From Bacillota bacterium (lineage in GTDB: Bacteria > Bacillota > Clostridia > Lachnospirales > Lachnospiraceae), in contig JAEXOU010000001.1 in assembly GCA_023439125.1 (NCBI GenBank), forward strand, positions 1 through 48,375: a DNA stretch of 48,375 nucleotides, in the 5' to 3' direction. The translations under genes and the position numbers were made by a program. The notes beneath the pieces are model-generated. The model ran no database searches and had not been told where the DNA came from. It worked only from the letters and a program-made list of their open reading frames with translations. Below are positions 33,942 to 42,960 of this stretch, piece after piece (position 1 is the first letter of the stretch; the number at the start of each line of letters is the position of its first letter).

Positions 33942-35633
33942 CTATTGAATCACACCAAAGCCTTGAATTGTAAAACACTTATCTTCATCTTGAGGATGCA
34001 TCTTGAAACAGATTTCATGTTCTGCTGTTTCAGTTTGATCCACGATGATTAGCGCAGTACTATGATTCCATCCAACAACTAAAGGATCTAGCGTTTTTAG
34101 GAATTTTCCATCTACAAATACATCAACTTTTCCAAACGAAGAATCACCAGAATCTTTCATAACTACTAGTAATTTCTTACATCGAATGTCCATCTGAAAG
34201 AAAGCATCTTTTGTTCCTTCATTTTTCCAATTATCCTCGAATACTGGTGACAGTTCTAAATCCATATTACGCTCTACCCATTGAATTTGTAGATCCTTTT
34301 TATCAAATCCGCAGGTCGTTATCTTTGCAAAAGCATCTGCATCACGGCGATCAAAGCGTACAATGTCCTTAAAACGAGTCCCATATACCGGTTCAAGATC
34401 AAGTGATATATCATTTGTAGCACTTACTTCTTGATTTACAGTCTCGTACAAGTGTTGAATGCAATCTGCCATAATACGATGACCAAGATTCGTTGGATGA
34501 TAAATATCATAGAAATACTGCCGTTTTGTTATGACTTTATTATCTTTAAACTGAGGTACTACTGCATCTTTTACACTTACCATCGGTAGTTGATACCGTT
34601 CCCCGATCGGTTGCAAGCGCTCTTGCAGATTATAATCATCCATAAATACAGAAAACATAAGAAGCACAGCCGGTTGATTGTCCGCCTCAAGTATCTTTTT
34701 AACTAAACTTTCAAAACATACTCCTCTTGTTTCATCCCCTTCATCATTAACCGCATATTCGACAATAACCAAATCAGGTGTAATCTTACCATCTTGTCGT
34801 ACATCCCGGTCATAACGGATCATACCAAGTTCAGAGGATGTTCCTCCTACACCAGCTTTTACATAGTGAACATTATTTCCGTTACAAGGAGAAAATAACT
34901 TACAAAATGCATCATAGGAACGATATGCATAACACTCCGTGTGAATCGGCTTAGCTCCTGCTCCTTGTGTAATTGAACCACCAATATAAGCAATCGTTAC
35001 CTCATCTCCTGCCTTTGTGCGTTCAATTACTTTCTTTAAACGATAATTATTACCAGTTGAAACTAAAGAATTGGATATCATTTTCTTATATTCTCGTGTA
35101 TCAAATTGTACCGGAGGATCCACTTGTATCTCTGGAACATCATAACCGTCATTAAGATAGAATTTAACCGTTATAATCACATTCTTATTCTCAAAAGGTA
35201 ATTCGATATGAAAAGCACCAACCACGGTATCCTCTTCACGATCTGGATAGGAATCCACATCTAGAAGAACCTCTTCTCCTGTACAAGGAACTGCTTTCTT
35301 CATATTAGTTCCGGTAGTATACTTATCCGTCTTTCCGTAACATTGAAGTGCAAACATTGCTTCTTCGTTATGGAATTCTTCTTCAGCCTTAATTGTTATT
35401 CCTACACTATGTACTAATTTACGAAACCCTTTTACACTCTTAAGCAGACTTAAGATCTCATCATCGATATCTCCGGAAGTAAACTTTACTTGTCCCTCCA
35501 AACGTCCCTCGAGATAAATATGTTCGTAACACTTACCATCATCTTCTTTTCTTGCTGATATGAGTTTATCTAAAATCACATATAAACAAGGTCTCTTTTT
35601 TACTGGATCTTTTGGTGCAACTGGTCCTCTCAT
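33942..35633 (-). CDS. SGNH/GDSL-family hydrolase with N-terminal beta domain
   Basis: 563 residues from ATG at 35633, which has AGGAGG seven bases upstream; the six-codon longer frame overlaps that site. The N-terminal 190 residues are beta-rich and unassigned. A GDSL-like esterase domain follows: block I IAYIGGSITQGAG (nucleophile Ser), block II near GVGGTSSELGMIRYDRDV, block III VEYAVNDEGD, and block V YHPTNLGHRI with the catalytic His. The C-terminal 140 residues form another beta domain. No signal peptide. Such proteins in plant-degrading bacteria often remove acetyl groups from sugars, so a cytoplasmic carbohydrate esterase is a reasonable guess. Confidence 0.82.
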   Translation of the reverse strand: MRGPVAPKDPVKKRPCLYVILDKLISARKEDDGKCYEHIYLEGRLEGQVKFTSGDIDDEILSLLKSVKGFRKLVHSVGITIKAEEEFHNEEAMFALQCYGKTDKYTTGTNMKKAVPCTGEEVLLDVDSYPDREEDTVVGAFHIELPFENKNVIITVKFYLNDGYDVPEIQVDPPVQFDTREYKKMISNSLVSTGNNYRLKKVIERTKAGDEVTIAYIGGSITQGAGAKPIHTECYAYRSYDAFCKLFSPCNGNNVHYVKAGVGGTSSELGMIRYDRDVRQDGKITPDLVIVEYAVNDEGDETRGVCFESLVKKILEADNQPAVLLMFSVFMDDYNLQERLQPIGERYQLPMVSVKDAVVPQFKDNKVITKRQYFYDIYHPTNLGHRIMADCIQHLYETVNQEVSATNDISLDLEPVYGTRFKDIVRFDRRDADAFAKITTCGFDKKDLQIQWVERNMDLELSPVFEDNWKNEGTKDAFFQMDIRCKKLLVVMKDSGDSSFGKVDVFVDGKFLKTLDPLVVGWNHSTALIIVDQTETAEHEICFKMHPQDEDKCFTIQGFGVIQ

Positions 35634-35702
35634 TCCTCTGCCTCCTGTCATTTATAACTGATCAAACTGTCTGGACTTCAATCTTTCGATTGAAATCATA
35701 AT

Positions 35703-36119
35703 CTAGTCTTCTTTTTTCTCATTCATTATTAATTGCCATCGTACCCCAAAGCTATCTTTCACACTACCATACATTGGACTAAAGAACTGTGGTCCTAGCT
35801 CAACAACTACTTCTCCGTTGACTTTGAGCATATCGTATGCCTGCGTTACCTCTTGCTCTGAGTCCATAAAAACATTAAATTTATACATATTTCCTGGGAC
35901 AATCGGTTCGGTGCTATCACTCATATTAAAATGTGTTCCACAGATCGTCATACCAGAATGCATCACCCAATTCTTTGTAACTCCTGTATTTGGAATACCC
36001 GAGTCATCTGGTGCCTCATGATAATAGTCAATGTACTTGTCTGTTGCACCAAACACTTTCTCATAAAACTCAATTGCCTTTGCACAATTTCCGTTAAACT
36101 CAATTACTGGTGAAATCAT
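35703..36119 (-). CDS. VOC-family protein (PhnB/YjdN-like glyoxalase fold)
   Basis: 138 residues from ATG at 36119 behind a strong AGGAGG; the longer frame up to 36185 has no site. One VOC domain of the PhnB type: PVIEFNGNCAKAIEFYEKVF, NTGVTKNWVMHSGMTICGTH, KFNVFMDSEQEVTQAYDML and SFGVRWQLIMN. Members bind small ligands or metals, and function is rarely known. A broken second PhnB-like gene lies at 36744-36926, so a duplication has decayed nearby. Confidence 0.87.
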   Translation of the reverse strand: MISPVIEFNGNCAKAIEFYEKVFGATDKYIDYYHEAPDDSGIPNTGVTKNWVMHSGMTICGTHFNMSDSTEPIVPGNMYKFNVFMDSEQEVTQAYDMLKVNGEVVVELGPQFFSPMYGSVKDSFGVRWQLIMNEKKED

Positions 36120-36259
36120 AAATAACCTCCTATAGTATGTAGCATTAGAGATTGCTCTCAAAGGTTTTGTATCTGCTATTCCCATATATGAATAAATCTA
36201 TATCATTATTTTATCATTTTGGTAACGAAAATACCATATAGAATTCACTCAATCAAAAA

Positions 36260-36319
36260 GGGACTATCACACTCGCTGATTGAAAAAATCAACACATCTC
36301 ACTAAGTGTGCTAAGCCCC
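36260..36319 (-). terminator. Intrinsic terminator (family E, second copy)
   Basis: On the minus strand GGGGCT plus CACACT pair with AGTGTG plus AGTCCC, with a small bulge, followed by TTTTT. It lies 33 bp behind the zinc-ribbon gene. Loop and right arm (AATCAGC, TGTGATAGTCC) repeat those at 11373-11422. Confidence 0.75.
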
Positions 36320-36352
36320 ATAAATACAATGATTGTGATAACATCATCCTTA

Positions 36353-36676
36353 TTATAAATCTGAATATTCTTTTATTTTTGTACCACAGATTGGACATAT
36401 ATCACCATAAGCTTGCCCTCTTATATAACTATCGCAATGTGGACAACGCAATATAAGAGCACCTATGACTATTGAAATAAGGAACAATAGAATCCATGCA
36501 AGTAACGTATACATTACCCAAGGTCTACTATAAGATTTGTAAACAATAATCCAACCGAAATTACCAAAGAATAAAGTAAAAAAAAACCTATAAAACCATT
36601 TTGTCTTTTTTAGATACTTCCTGTTTCTTTCATTTCGATTTCTGAATTCCTGACGTTGTCTTTCTTTATCATCCAT
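36353..36676 (-). CDS. Small membrane protein with C-terminal zinc ribbon
   Basis: 107 residues from ATG at 36676; AAAGGAG lies 11 bases upstream. The N-terminal 27 residues are very basic and polar. Two hydrophobic spans follow (about 30-45 and 53-77). The C-terminus has a CPHC...CPIC zinc ribbon, in LRCPHCDSYIRG and DICPICGTKI. The frame is open upstream into the VOC remnant, but that is coincidental. Function unknown; the ribbon probably faces the cytoplasm. Confidence 0.72.
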   Translation of the reverse strand: MDDKERQRQEFRNRNERNRKYLKKTKWFYRFFFTLFFGNFGWIIVYKSYSRPWVMYTLLAWILLFLISIVIGALILRCPHCDSYIRGQAYGDICPICGTKIKEYSDL

Positions 36677-36743
36677 TTTATTACATTCTCCTTTCTTAAA
36701 AGTCCTCAAACCGAATTTTGACATTACATAACTATATGATAAT

Positions 36744-36926
36744 TTAAACAAAAAGACACCAGTATACACCAAATTTATCAATCAGAGAGAACATACATGG
36801 GCTATAATCACATGGTTCAATTGGGGTACTAATCTTTGCTCCGTCTTTTAACACTTCATAAGCTTTTCTGACATGATCTTCGCCGCCATCTCCAAAATGA
36901 AAACAAAACTCTGTAAGCTCAGACAC
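36744..36926 (-). pseudogene. C-terminal remnant of a PhnB-like VOC gene
   Basis: A 60-codon open frame whose product, from HVRKAYEVLKDGAKI through SPCMFSLIDKFGVYWCLF, matches the last third of PhnB-like proteins such as the intact neighbour at 35703-36119. The first two-thirds are missing. An in-frame TAA lies four codons before the GTG, and no ribosome site precedes it. Best read as a decayed paralogue. Confidence 0.75.
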
Positions 36927-37144
36927 GGCTAGTATTTAACATACTGTAACCCCACAATAAATAAGAATATTTTACTACTTTCGACATAATATACTATGTA
37001 AATCATAACATAATTTGTAAATAAAACCAATACTATTTTACTTCATTTATATATTTTTCCCTTTGTAAATCTAACATTGTAGCCCATAAATCAATCTTTT
37101 TCATTCCCATCCGAATCCTCTCGCATGATTCCTATTCGAATTCA

Positions 37145-37173
37145 TTGACAATACATTGAATTTTTGCTAGTAT
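37145..37173 (+). promoter_or_regulatory. Consensus promoter of the methyltransferase gene
   Basis: TTGACA (37145-37150), a 17-bp spacer and TAGTAT (37168-37173), about 70 bp before the ATG. The remaining gap 36927-37144 is AT-rich and shows nothing else. Confidence 0.75.
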
Positions 37174-37244
37174 GACACTTAATATTTAGAATCTATGAAA
37201 AGAAAATGTAGTACAAAAATCAAATATAGAATCGAGGAATTGAG

Positions 37245-38039
37245 ATGACTAATTATGTTGTTGATTGTTATGAGAATTATAAAGAAGAGAATCGCTTAAC
37301 AACGAATAATGCTAGAAAAATCGAATTTATAACTACTACAAGAGTTTTCACCGAACTTATTGCAACAAGGAGTAGTATATTAGACTGTGCAGCAGGAACC
37401 GGAATTTACTCGTTTTGGTTAGCTGATCAAGGACATAAGGTAACTGCTACTGATATTACACCAAGACATATTGATTTCATAAATAGTCAGTTAAAGACAA
37501 AAGATTATGATATGAGCACTTCTGTTTTAGATGCAACTAATATGTCAATTTTTGATGATGAGACATTTGATATTGTTCTAAATATGGGTCCTTTCTATCA
37601 TTTAATTACAGAAGAACAAAGAGAAAAATGCTTATCAGAAAGCTTAAGAGTTTTAAAAAAGGGTGGATTATTAGTTACTGCTTATATTCCTAGATTTTAT
37701 GTATATCAATATATAGCTACGAGTGACGAAAAATATTTGAATCCGAATTTAGCAAAACAGCTAATAGAAACGGGTGTAGTAAGACATGACGATGAGAATT
37801 GCTTTTGGACTGATACATACTATTCTTCCAAAAAAGAAATGGAAGCTATTTATACCAATCACAACATAAAAATTGTAGACCATTTTGCTCAAGATGGCTT
37901 AGCTCCTTTACTATCATCAAAAGTTGATAGCTGGAATGAAGATCAATTCAAGACATGGTGTGATTATCATTATAGTGTATGTCGTGAACCATCAATTCTA
38001 GGTTCAAGCAATCACGTGATTATTGTTGGCCAAAAATAA
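37245..38039 (+). CDS. Class I SAM-dependent methyltransferase
   Basis: 264 residues. The Rossmann-type methyltransferase core covers about 30-175: motif I ILDCAAGTGIYSFWLADQG, motif II VTATDITPRHIDF, then DIVLNMGPFYHLITEE (motif IV) and ESLRVLKKGGLLVTAYIP. This is the Methyltransf_11/25 type, acting on small molecules such as quinones, drugs or metabolites. The ribosome site GAGGAATTGAG and a consensus promoter support the start. One of only two plus-strand genes here, monocistronic and ending at the family C hairpin C2. Its base composition is lower in GC than its neighbours by eye, so recent acquisition is possible. Confidence 0.87.
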   Translation: MTNYVVDCYENYKEENRLTTNNARKIEFITTTRVFTELIATRSSILDCAAGTGIYSFWLADQGHKVTATDITPRHIDFINSQLKTKDYDMSTSVLDATNMSIFDDETFDIVLNMGPFYHLITEEQREKCLSESLRVLKKGGLLVTAYIPRFYVYQYIATSDEKYLNPNLAKQLIETGVVRHDDENCFWTDTYYSSKKEMEAIYTNHNIKIVDHFAQDGLAPLLSSKVDSWNEDQFKTWCDYHYSVCREPSILGSSNHVIIVGQK

Positions 38040-38084
38040 TGCTTTTAACATTATAGGAACTTCAGAGGAATTTCCATGTATATA

Positions 38085-38193
38085 AAAAGAATGAGTTGGT
38101 TACTATTTTTCGGAGCGCCTTACAAGTCCACATGCATTTTGTGGGCTTGTGAGCAAAGCGCCGAAGAAAATATAGTAACCAACTTATTCTTTT
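38085..38193. repeat. Family C hairpin, copy C2 (bidirectional terminator-like)
   Basis: Outer arms 38085-38106 and 38172-38193 are complementary over 22 bp with a single G-T pair. The inner core (GGAGCGCCTTACAAGTCCAC and GTGGGCTTGTGAGC) matches C1 in reverse orientation. It lies between the converging methyltransferase and ABC ATPase genes. At 38055-38076 AGGAAC...GGAATTTCC looks like a decayed second hairpin of family B. Confidence 0.82.
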
Positions 38194-38201
38194 ATCATAA
38201 C

Positions 38202-38966
38202 CTACCAGCCTAAATCCATAAGCCAGTTATTTAAACTTCTTTCTAATTCTTTTTCTGATAGTTCATCTCTTTTCGTATTATCATACTCACCCTTAATATT
38301 TCCATCTAGGATATATAAAATTCTTGAGCACTTAGCTGCAACCTTTGCGTCATGAGTTACCATCATGATCGTTGTTCCTTCCTGATTTAACTTTATCAGC
38401 TCATTGATTACTTCATTGGACGAGGTTCTATTAAGTGCACCCGTAGGTTCATCAGCAAATAAGATTTTCGGCTTATTGATCATACTCCTGCATATGCATG
38501 CTCTCTGAAGCTGTCCGCCGGAAGCTTCATTGATATCATTATCCGCCACCTCAATGATGCCAAGCTTTCGCATGAATTCTTCTCCTCGTTTTACTTTTTC
38601 CTTTTTTGACTCTCCTGTTTTTTTACTCTGCATTGCTGGTAGAATAATATTATCTAAAATTGTAAGGTTTTTCATCATATACATCTGTTGAAATATAAAG
38701 CCCATTTCATCTAGTCGAAGTGCAGCCATTTCATCCTGTCCAAGCTTTGTAATATCTTTATTGTTAAATAAAACCTCTCCACTTGTAGCCTGATCCATAC
38801 CAGATATAGCATAAAGCAACGTGGATTTACCAGATCCTGACGGCCCCATAATCGCTACCATCTCTCCATCTTCTATTACAAAGTTTACATTTTTTAAAAC
38901 ATTGTTCTGTCTTTTATCAATTACATAGGTTTTGCACAAGTCTTTCACTTCTAACAATTTTGCCAT
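38202..38966 (-). CDS. ABC transporter ATPase, MacB/LolD type
   Basis: 254 residues from ATG at 38966, with GGAGG eight bases upstream; a TTG 15 bp earlier overlaps that site. Walker A GPSGSGKST, Q-loop FIFQQMYMMKNLT, signature EASGGQLQRACI and Walker B ILFADEPTGAL with the following H-loop MMVTHD. The LNRTSSNEV stretch after Walker B is typical of ATPases that pair with FtsX-domain permeases. It energises the permease encoded upstream, 15 bp away. The signature begins EASGG rather than LSGG, a mild variation. Confidence 0.94.
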   Translation of the reverse strand: MAKLLEVKDLCKTYVIDKRQNNVLKNVNFVIEDGEMVAIMGPSGSGKSTLLYAISGMDQATSGEVLFNNKDITKLGQDEMAALRLDEMGFIFQQMYMMKNLTILDNIILPAMQSKKTGESKKEKVKRGEEFMRKLGIIEVADNDINEASGGQLQRACICRSMINKPKILFADEPTGALNRTSSNEVINELIKLNQEGTTIMMVTHDAKVAAKCSRILYILDGNIKGEYDNTKRDELSEKELERSLNNWLMDLGW

Positions 38967-38981
38967 TTTCGTTCCCTCCAA

Positions 38982-41348
38982 TTATTCGATATTTGCTGTA
39001 TCACTGCTCTTAATTGTTTTTGTATAATGAACAGTAATCCATGCAATCAGTAAAGTCATAATAACTACAATCCCCGGATAAATACCAAAGATCTGTAATG
39101 GTTCGATATTAAATTGAATATCTCTTGCCCCCATCATGCCAAAAATCGGTGTAATACAAAGGTTTGTTAAAGGAATCGAGAACACTGCTGCGAAAGCAAC
39201 CGAGATAAGTGCTACAATACCAAAGCGAAATGTATGCCACTTATATATTTCTTTATTCTTAAATCCAATTGCCTTTAAAATTGCAATTTGACTTTTCTCA
39301 TCCGCTATAAATGCTCGTTCCATAAGAATTGTAATCAATAATACTACTACTAAGGTGATTCCCAAAAGCATATACTGAACCGCTTCCATCGTTTCTACAA
39401 CACCAACACATTTAATGCAATATTCTGTTGCATTCATAACTTCTTCATTACCATATAAAGCTTTGATTTTCTCTTTACGAACCTCAATTTCATCGACGGA
39501 AGGATGATCCGTAAAATTAATTTGATATTGCATTATACTTGAGCAATATTTTAAATCGGTAGGAGCTGATTCATGTAATCGAATCACTTCTCCAAGAAGA
39601 TTCATCGTCTCATAATAGGCAGTAATCATACAATCAAGTTTCTCATCTCCAAAGTCAATCGTAACCGTATCCCCAATTTTCGCTCCAATTTTCTTAGATA
39701 TTTGAGGAGTTATGGCAATTTCTTTTTTATTTATTGGTGCTAACCCCTCTGTATATTTATAATCAATTGCTTTCGTTTCAAGTCCCTGCTGACAGGTCAA
39801 GGAATAATCCTCGCCTTTAAAAGAAATCGTATACTTATATAGAACTTCAATGCAAAACTTCGATGGAATACCTTGTCTCGTAAGATCTTCCCCTCTTTGA
39901 AGAAGATCTTGTTCTAGCTCTGATTTATTCGCTTTACCCATATATTTCATTGCATCATCAATATTTGTAATATACAAATCACTCTTTGTTCCAAATGTAT
40001 AGATAAGATTCGAACTTTTCATAGTTGCTGTTGTATTTACAAGGATTAACACAAATAAGGTACAAACAAAGAAGGAGATAATGATGGTCAAGAATCGTCT
40101 AGGACTACTGATAACATCATTGATTGCCATATAAAGACTAGTACTAGTGTGGCTCGTTCCAATTCGATAAATTGTCTTTTTCTTGTAGCGTTCTCCTGTT
40201 TGTCCTGTACGGATTGCATCTAATGGGGATGATTTTTTCACTTTTCTAGTGCAGAAATATGCGAATAAAATCGTTATTGAAACTACGAGTAACGCCCCAA
40301 TGAAGTTGATAGACACTCCCATATAATTTCCCAACACCATATTATCACTAACAGACTTCAATAGAATATTTCCAAATGGTATACTTGTTAAGAAACCAAT
40401 CGCTGCTCCTACAACTGCCAACATCAGATATTTTCCAATATAGATACTCCTAATCTTGCGATTGGTAAGTCCAATCGCCTTCATTACTCCTATTTCCCTG
40501 AATTCTTCTGAGATCGTAAAGGTAATCGAAAACTTTAAAACGACGAAGGATACAATAATCAAACATATACTTAAGATCAAGACGATAAATGCAACAATCA
40601 TATCCATGACATAACATAGCTTAATCATCGATGCAGCGCCAGAAAAGGTCACATTAGGAATATCTTTCGTAGCGGACGATAGTGTGCTCACATCATCTGT
40701 GTCAATATAGGCAATCTCTCCTTGATAATGAAGTCGAATCTCTTCATTATCGAGCATCTTTTGCATATCCTCTTCGCTAAGTATAAAGCGGGTATTCCCC
40801 ATAAAATCAGAACCAAGGAGTGCATCTTTTACCTTTCCAGCCACGACTAATGTCATTTCTACCCCACTGTATTCTATGTTAAGACTATCTCCCACCTTAA
40901 TATTATTATTGTTCATGAAGTTACCCGTCACATAAACCTGACCTTGTTCTAACTTTGTAACTTTAACATTATCGGAATCAAAAAAGGCAATCTTTGAATC
41001 TTGTATAGACTGAAAGAGCGCTTCATTCCTTGTCTTTACCTTATCACCATTCATTAGTGATATATTATTTTGTGTTCCAAAAACTACTGGTTCAATCCTA
41101 TAATCTTTAACTACTGGCTCTTTTTCCAGTACCTTTTCAATATTACCAATTGCACCATCTCGACTAGTAATGATAATGTAGTCTCCAATACCGGCCTGCT
41201 CCATATAATAATCCGTTCCATTTATAACTGTTATCACATTAGTTAAGCCACTTGCTATGAACATTGTTGCCAATATAATAAATAAAAGCAATATAACGTT
41301 CATAGTCTTTTTTCTTTTGAAATCTTTTTTTATTATTCTTAAAAACAC
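38982..41348 (-). CDS. ABC transporter permease with two FtsX/MacB-type units
   Basis: 788 residues, starting at GTG after AAGGAGAG. One membrane span near 15-37, a large extracellular domain (about 40-245), three spans (about 248-375), a linker, another span (about 418-440), a second extracellular domain (about 445-655) and three last spans (about 660-780). This duplicated FtsX layout is common in Firmicute exporters of lipids, peptides or antibiotics. It forms a complex with the downstream ATPase. The neighbouring two-component system is encoded directly upstream, as in antibiotic-sensing modules, so a role in envelope-stress or peptide resistance is suggested. Substrate unknown. Confidence 0.9.
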   Translation of the reverse strand: MFLRIIKKDFKRKKTMNVILLLFIILATMFIASGLTNVITVINGTDYYMEQAGIGDYIIITSRDGAIGNIEKVLEKEPVVKDYRIEPVVFGTQNNISLMNGDKVKTRNEALFQSIQDSKIAFFDSDNVKVTKLEQGQVYVTGNFMNNNNIKVGDSLNIEYSGVEMTLVVAGKVKDALLGSDFMGNTRFILSEEDMQKMLDNEEIRLHYQGEIAYIDTDDVSTLSSATKDIPNVTFSGAASMIKLCYVMDMIVAFIVLILSICLIIVSFVVLKFSITFTISEEFREIGVMKAIGLTNRKIRSIYIGKYLMLAVVGAAIGFLTSIPFGNILLKSVSDNMVLGNYMGVSINFIGALLVVSITILFAYFCTRKVKKSSPLDAIRTGQTGERYKKKTIYRIGTSHTSTSLYMAINDVISSPRRFLTIIISFFVCTLFVLILVNTTATMKSSNLIYTFGTKSDLYITNIDDAMKYMGKANKSELEQDLLQRGEDLTRQGIPSKFCIEVLYKYTISFKGEDYSLTCQQGLETKAIDYKYTEGLAPINKKEIAITPQISKKIGAKIGDTVTIDFGDEKLDCMITAYYETMNLLGEVIRLHESAPTDLKYCSSIMQYQINFTDHPSVDEIEVRKEKIKALYGNEEVMNATEYCIKCVGVVETMEAVQYMLLGITLVVVLLITILMERAFIADEKSQIAILKAIGFKNKEIYKWHTFRFGIVALISVAFAAVFSIPLTNLCITPIFGMMGARDIQFNIEPLQIFGIYPGIVVIMTLLIAWITVHYTKTIKSSDTANIE

Positions 41349-41393
41349 TGTTTCTCTCCTTTCTTGAATGCCTATAGCTAAGCATAAAGGATG

Positions 41394-41443
41394 AAATATT
41401 AAATAATCTTTAAATCAGGAGATTTGAAGATTATTTAATATTT
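41394..41443. promoter_or_regulatory. Long AT-rich dyad upstream of the ABC transporter genes
   Basis: AAATATTAAATAATCTTTAA plus ATC (41394-41416) and its complement (41421-41443) form 23-bp arms with one mismatch, around AGGA. It lies 46 bp before the permease start. It could be the operator of the linked response regulator, or an mRNA leader hairpin. The arms lack the GC and T-run of a terminator. Confidence 0.55.
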
Positions 41444-41452
41444 TATGTATTT

Positions 41453-41684
41453 AGTCATTTTGCCGTTAATAGGCTTGCTGAAAATGGAAATATAAACATA
41501 ATTTAGGAGCATACTGTTATGAAGTCGTCGGTACTTAGGGCCTGTATTTTAGGCCCTTATGTACCGCTACGAACTTCATTCAAGCGAAAGCGTGTTGCGT
41601 ATAAATTATGTTTATCATCCCATGCTCATAACATTTCCTTGTGCAAAATGACATCTAGTCTCCATCTTAAGGACTTTTGACACC
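41453..41684 (+). repeat. Family A element, nearly complete copy (A8)
   Basis: The left terminus is worn (starts at AGTCATTTTGC), then come the inner left arm, GGAGCATACTGTTATGAAGT, the central hairpin AGGGCCTGTATTTTAGGCCCT, the asymmetric CGCTACGAACTTCATTCAAG, TAAATTATGTTTATCATCCC and the right end GTGCAAAATGACATC to CTTTTGACACC. It separates the two-component genes from the ABC genes. Confidence 0.85.
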
Positions 41685-41706
41685 TGATTGGGATTTATAA
41701 AACAAA

Positions 41707-41734
41707 GAGCCTCCAACTTTAATAGTGAAAGCTC
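41707..41734 (-). terminator. Intrinsic terminator of the two-component operon
   Basis: On the minus strand GAGCTTTCA and TTGGAGGCTC pair with several G-U pairs, followed by TTTGTTTT. It is 6 bp behind the kinase stop and directly next to the right end of element A8. Confidence 0.7.
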
Positions 41735-41739
41735 CAAAA

Positions 41740-42960
41740 CTATGCCTTTCTTATTACGACTGAAATCTGAAAGATATCATCTTTTACTTTAGCAAAAATT
41801 TCTCCATTCATCTTTCGCATCAGACTCTTACATATATACAATCCTAGCCCACTTCCTTTTACTCCCTGACTATTACTTCCTCTGTAAAAAGAGTCAAACA
41901 AGTGTGGTAATTCCTCCTTTTTCAGTGTACATCCTGTGTTACCAACTATAATAAGTCTGCAATCCTCTTCTTCCAAACAAGAAATCCGAATTTGCTTTCC
42001 GTCACCATATTTGATCGCATTTTCCATTATATTCTGTAAAACTTCGATGATACGATCCACATCACCCTGAAGGAGGCAATTATCCATTTCTTCTACGATA
42101 AATTCTGTATGTATAACAGATAATCTATCTCTATAGTAGTTTTCAATTGTATTTAACACTTCAAAATAATAAAACTCGCCAAGCTTAACTTCCAAATGGA
42201 GAAAATTCTCCCTTGAAGCCGTTACGATCTCATCCACATATTGTTTTATTTCATTTACATTTCTCGTTATTCCCTTTAAAGCAACCTCTTTCTCTTCCTT
42301 TGTATCATAAAGATCTGCCGATAAGGCTTTTGAATAAAGCTCGATCGCAGAAAGAGGTGTTTTTATATCATGAGATAAAGACAAAATTAATGTTTTCTTC
42401 TCCTTTTGTAACTCCAATTCTTTTTGTTTTTTCGATTCCAAATTATCTCTTAGCATGTCCATCCCCCATAGAAACTTCCCAATGAACTTGCTCTTTTCCT
42501 CTTTCACAGGAGTCGCTAAATTACCTTTGGCTAACTCATATGTCAAGTCGCTCATGTTATGAAATGGCTTAACAATCTTTTTCCAAACATAAATGAGCAC
42601 TATAATTGTCAATCCAAACGTTATCCCCATTCCAATATTAGCGTATATGAGGACAATACTATTTTCGGTTTGTTTATATTCGATACGATAAAGTACACCT
42701 TTAATTTCTTCAACTACATAATCATTATTACAAACTTCATCTGCTTGAAACTGACTAACCCTTACAATAGTTTTATACTCGGACAAATCAATATCAGCAA
42801 TCGCACTCTCTTGCAATTGCTGTGCTACTCTTTTCGCCTCTACCCGATAAATTCTGGCATCATCACGATTCGTTCTAGAAAAATATATTACATTGCATAC
42901 AACAATGAATAGTAATTCTATGAACAATATGACCAAAGCAACTCTTCTATATCTATTCAA
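41740..42960 (-). CDS. Sensor histidine kinase
   Basis: 406 residues, starting with TTG inside the last codons of the response-regulator gene (8-bp overlap). Two membrane spans (about 7-27 and 102-125) enclose a short extracellular loop of 75 residues, then a HAMP linker, a HisKA domain with His197 in LSHDIKTPLSA and a HATPase domain (NIMENAIKYGDG as N box, GSGLGLYICKSL as G2 box). It phosphorylates the regulator encoded just upstream. A small sensor loop fits sensing of a peptide or the partner ABC transporter itself, as known for BceS-like kinases. The loop is larger than in those, so direct ligand sensing stays possible. Confidence 0.92.
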   Translation of the reverse strand: MNRYRRVALVILFIELLFIVVCNVIYFSRTNRDDARIYRVEAKRVAQQLQESAIADIDLSEYKTIVRVSQFQADEVCNNDYVVEEIKGVLYRIEYKQTENSIVLIYANIGMGITFGLTIIVLIYVWKKIVKPFHNMSDLTYELAKGNLATPVKEEKSKFIGKFLWGMDMLRDNLESKKQKELELQKEKKTLILSLSHDIKTPLSAIELYSKALSADLYDTKEEKEVALKGITRNVNEIKQYVDEIVTASRENFLHLEVKLGEFYYFEVLNTIENYYRDRLSVIHTEFIVEEMDNCLLQGDVDRIIEVLQNIMENAIKYGDGKQIRISCLEEEDCRLIIVGNTGCTLKKEELPHLFDSFYRGSNSQGVKGSGLGLYICKSLMRKMNGEIFAKVKDDIFQISVVIRKA

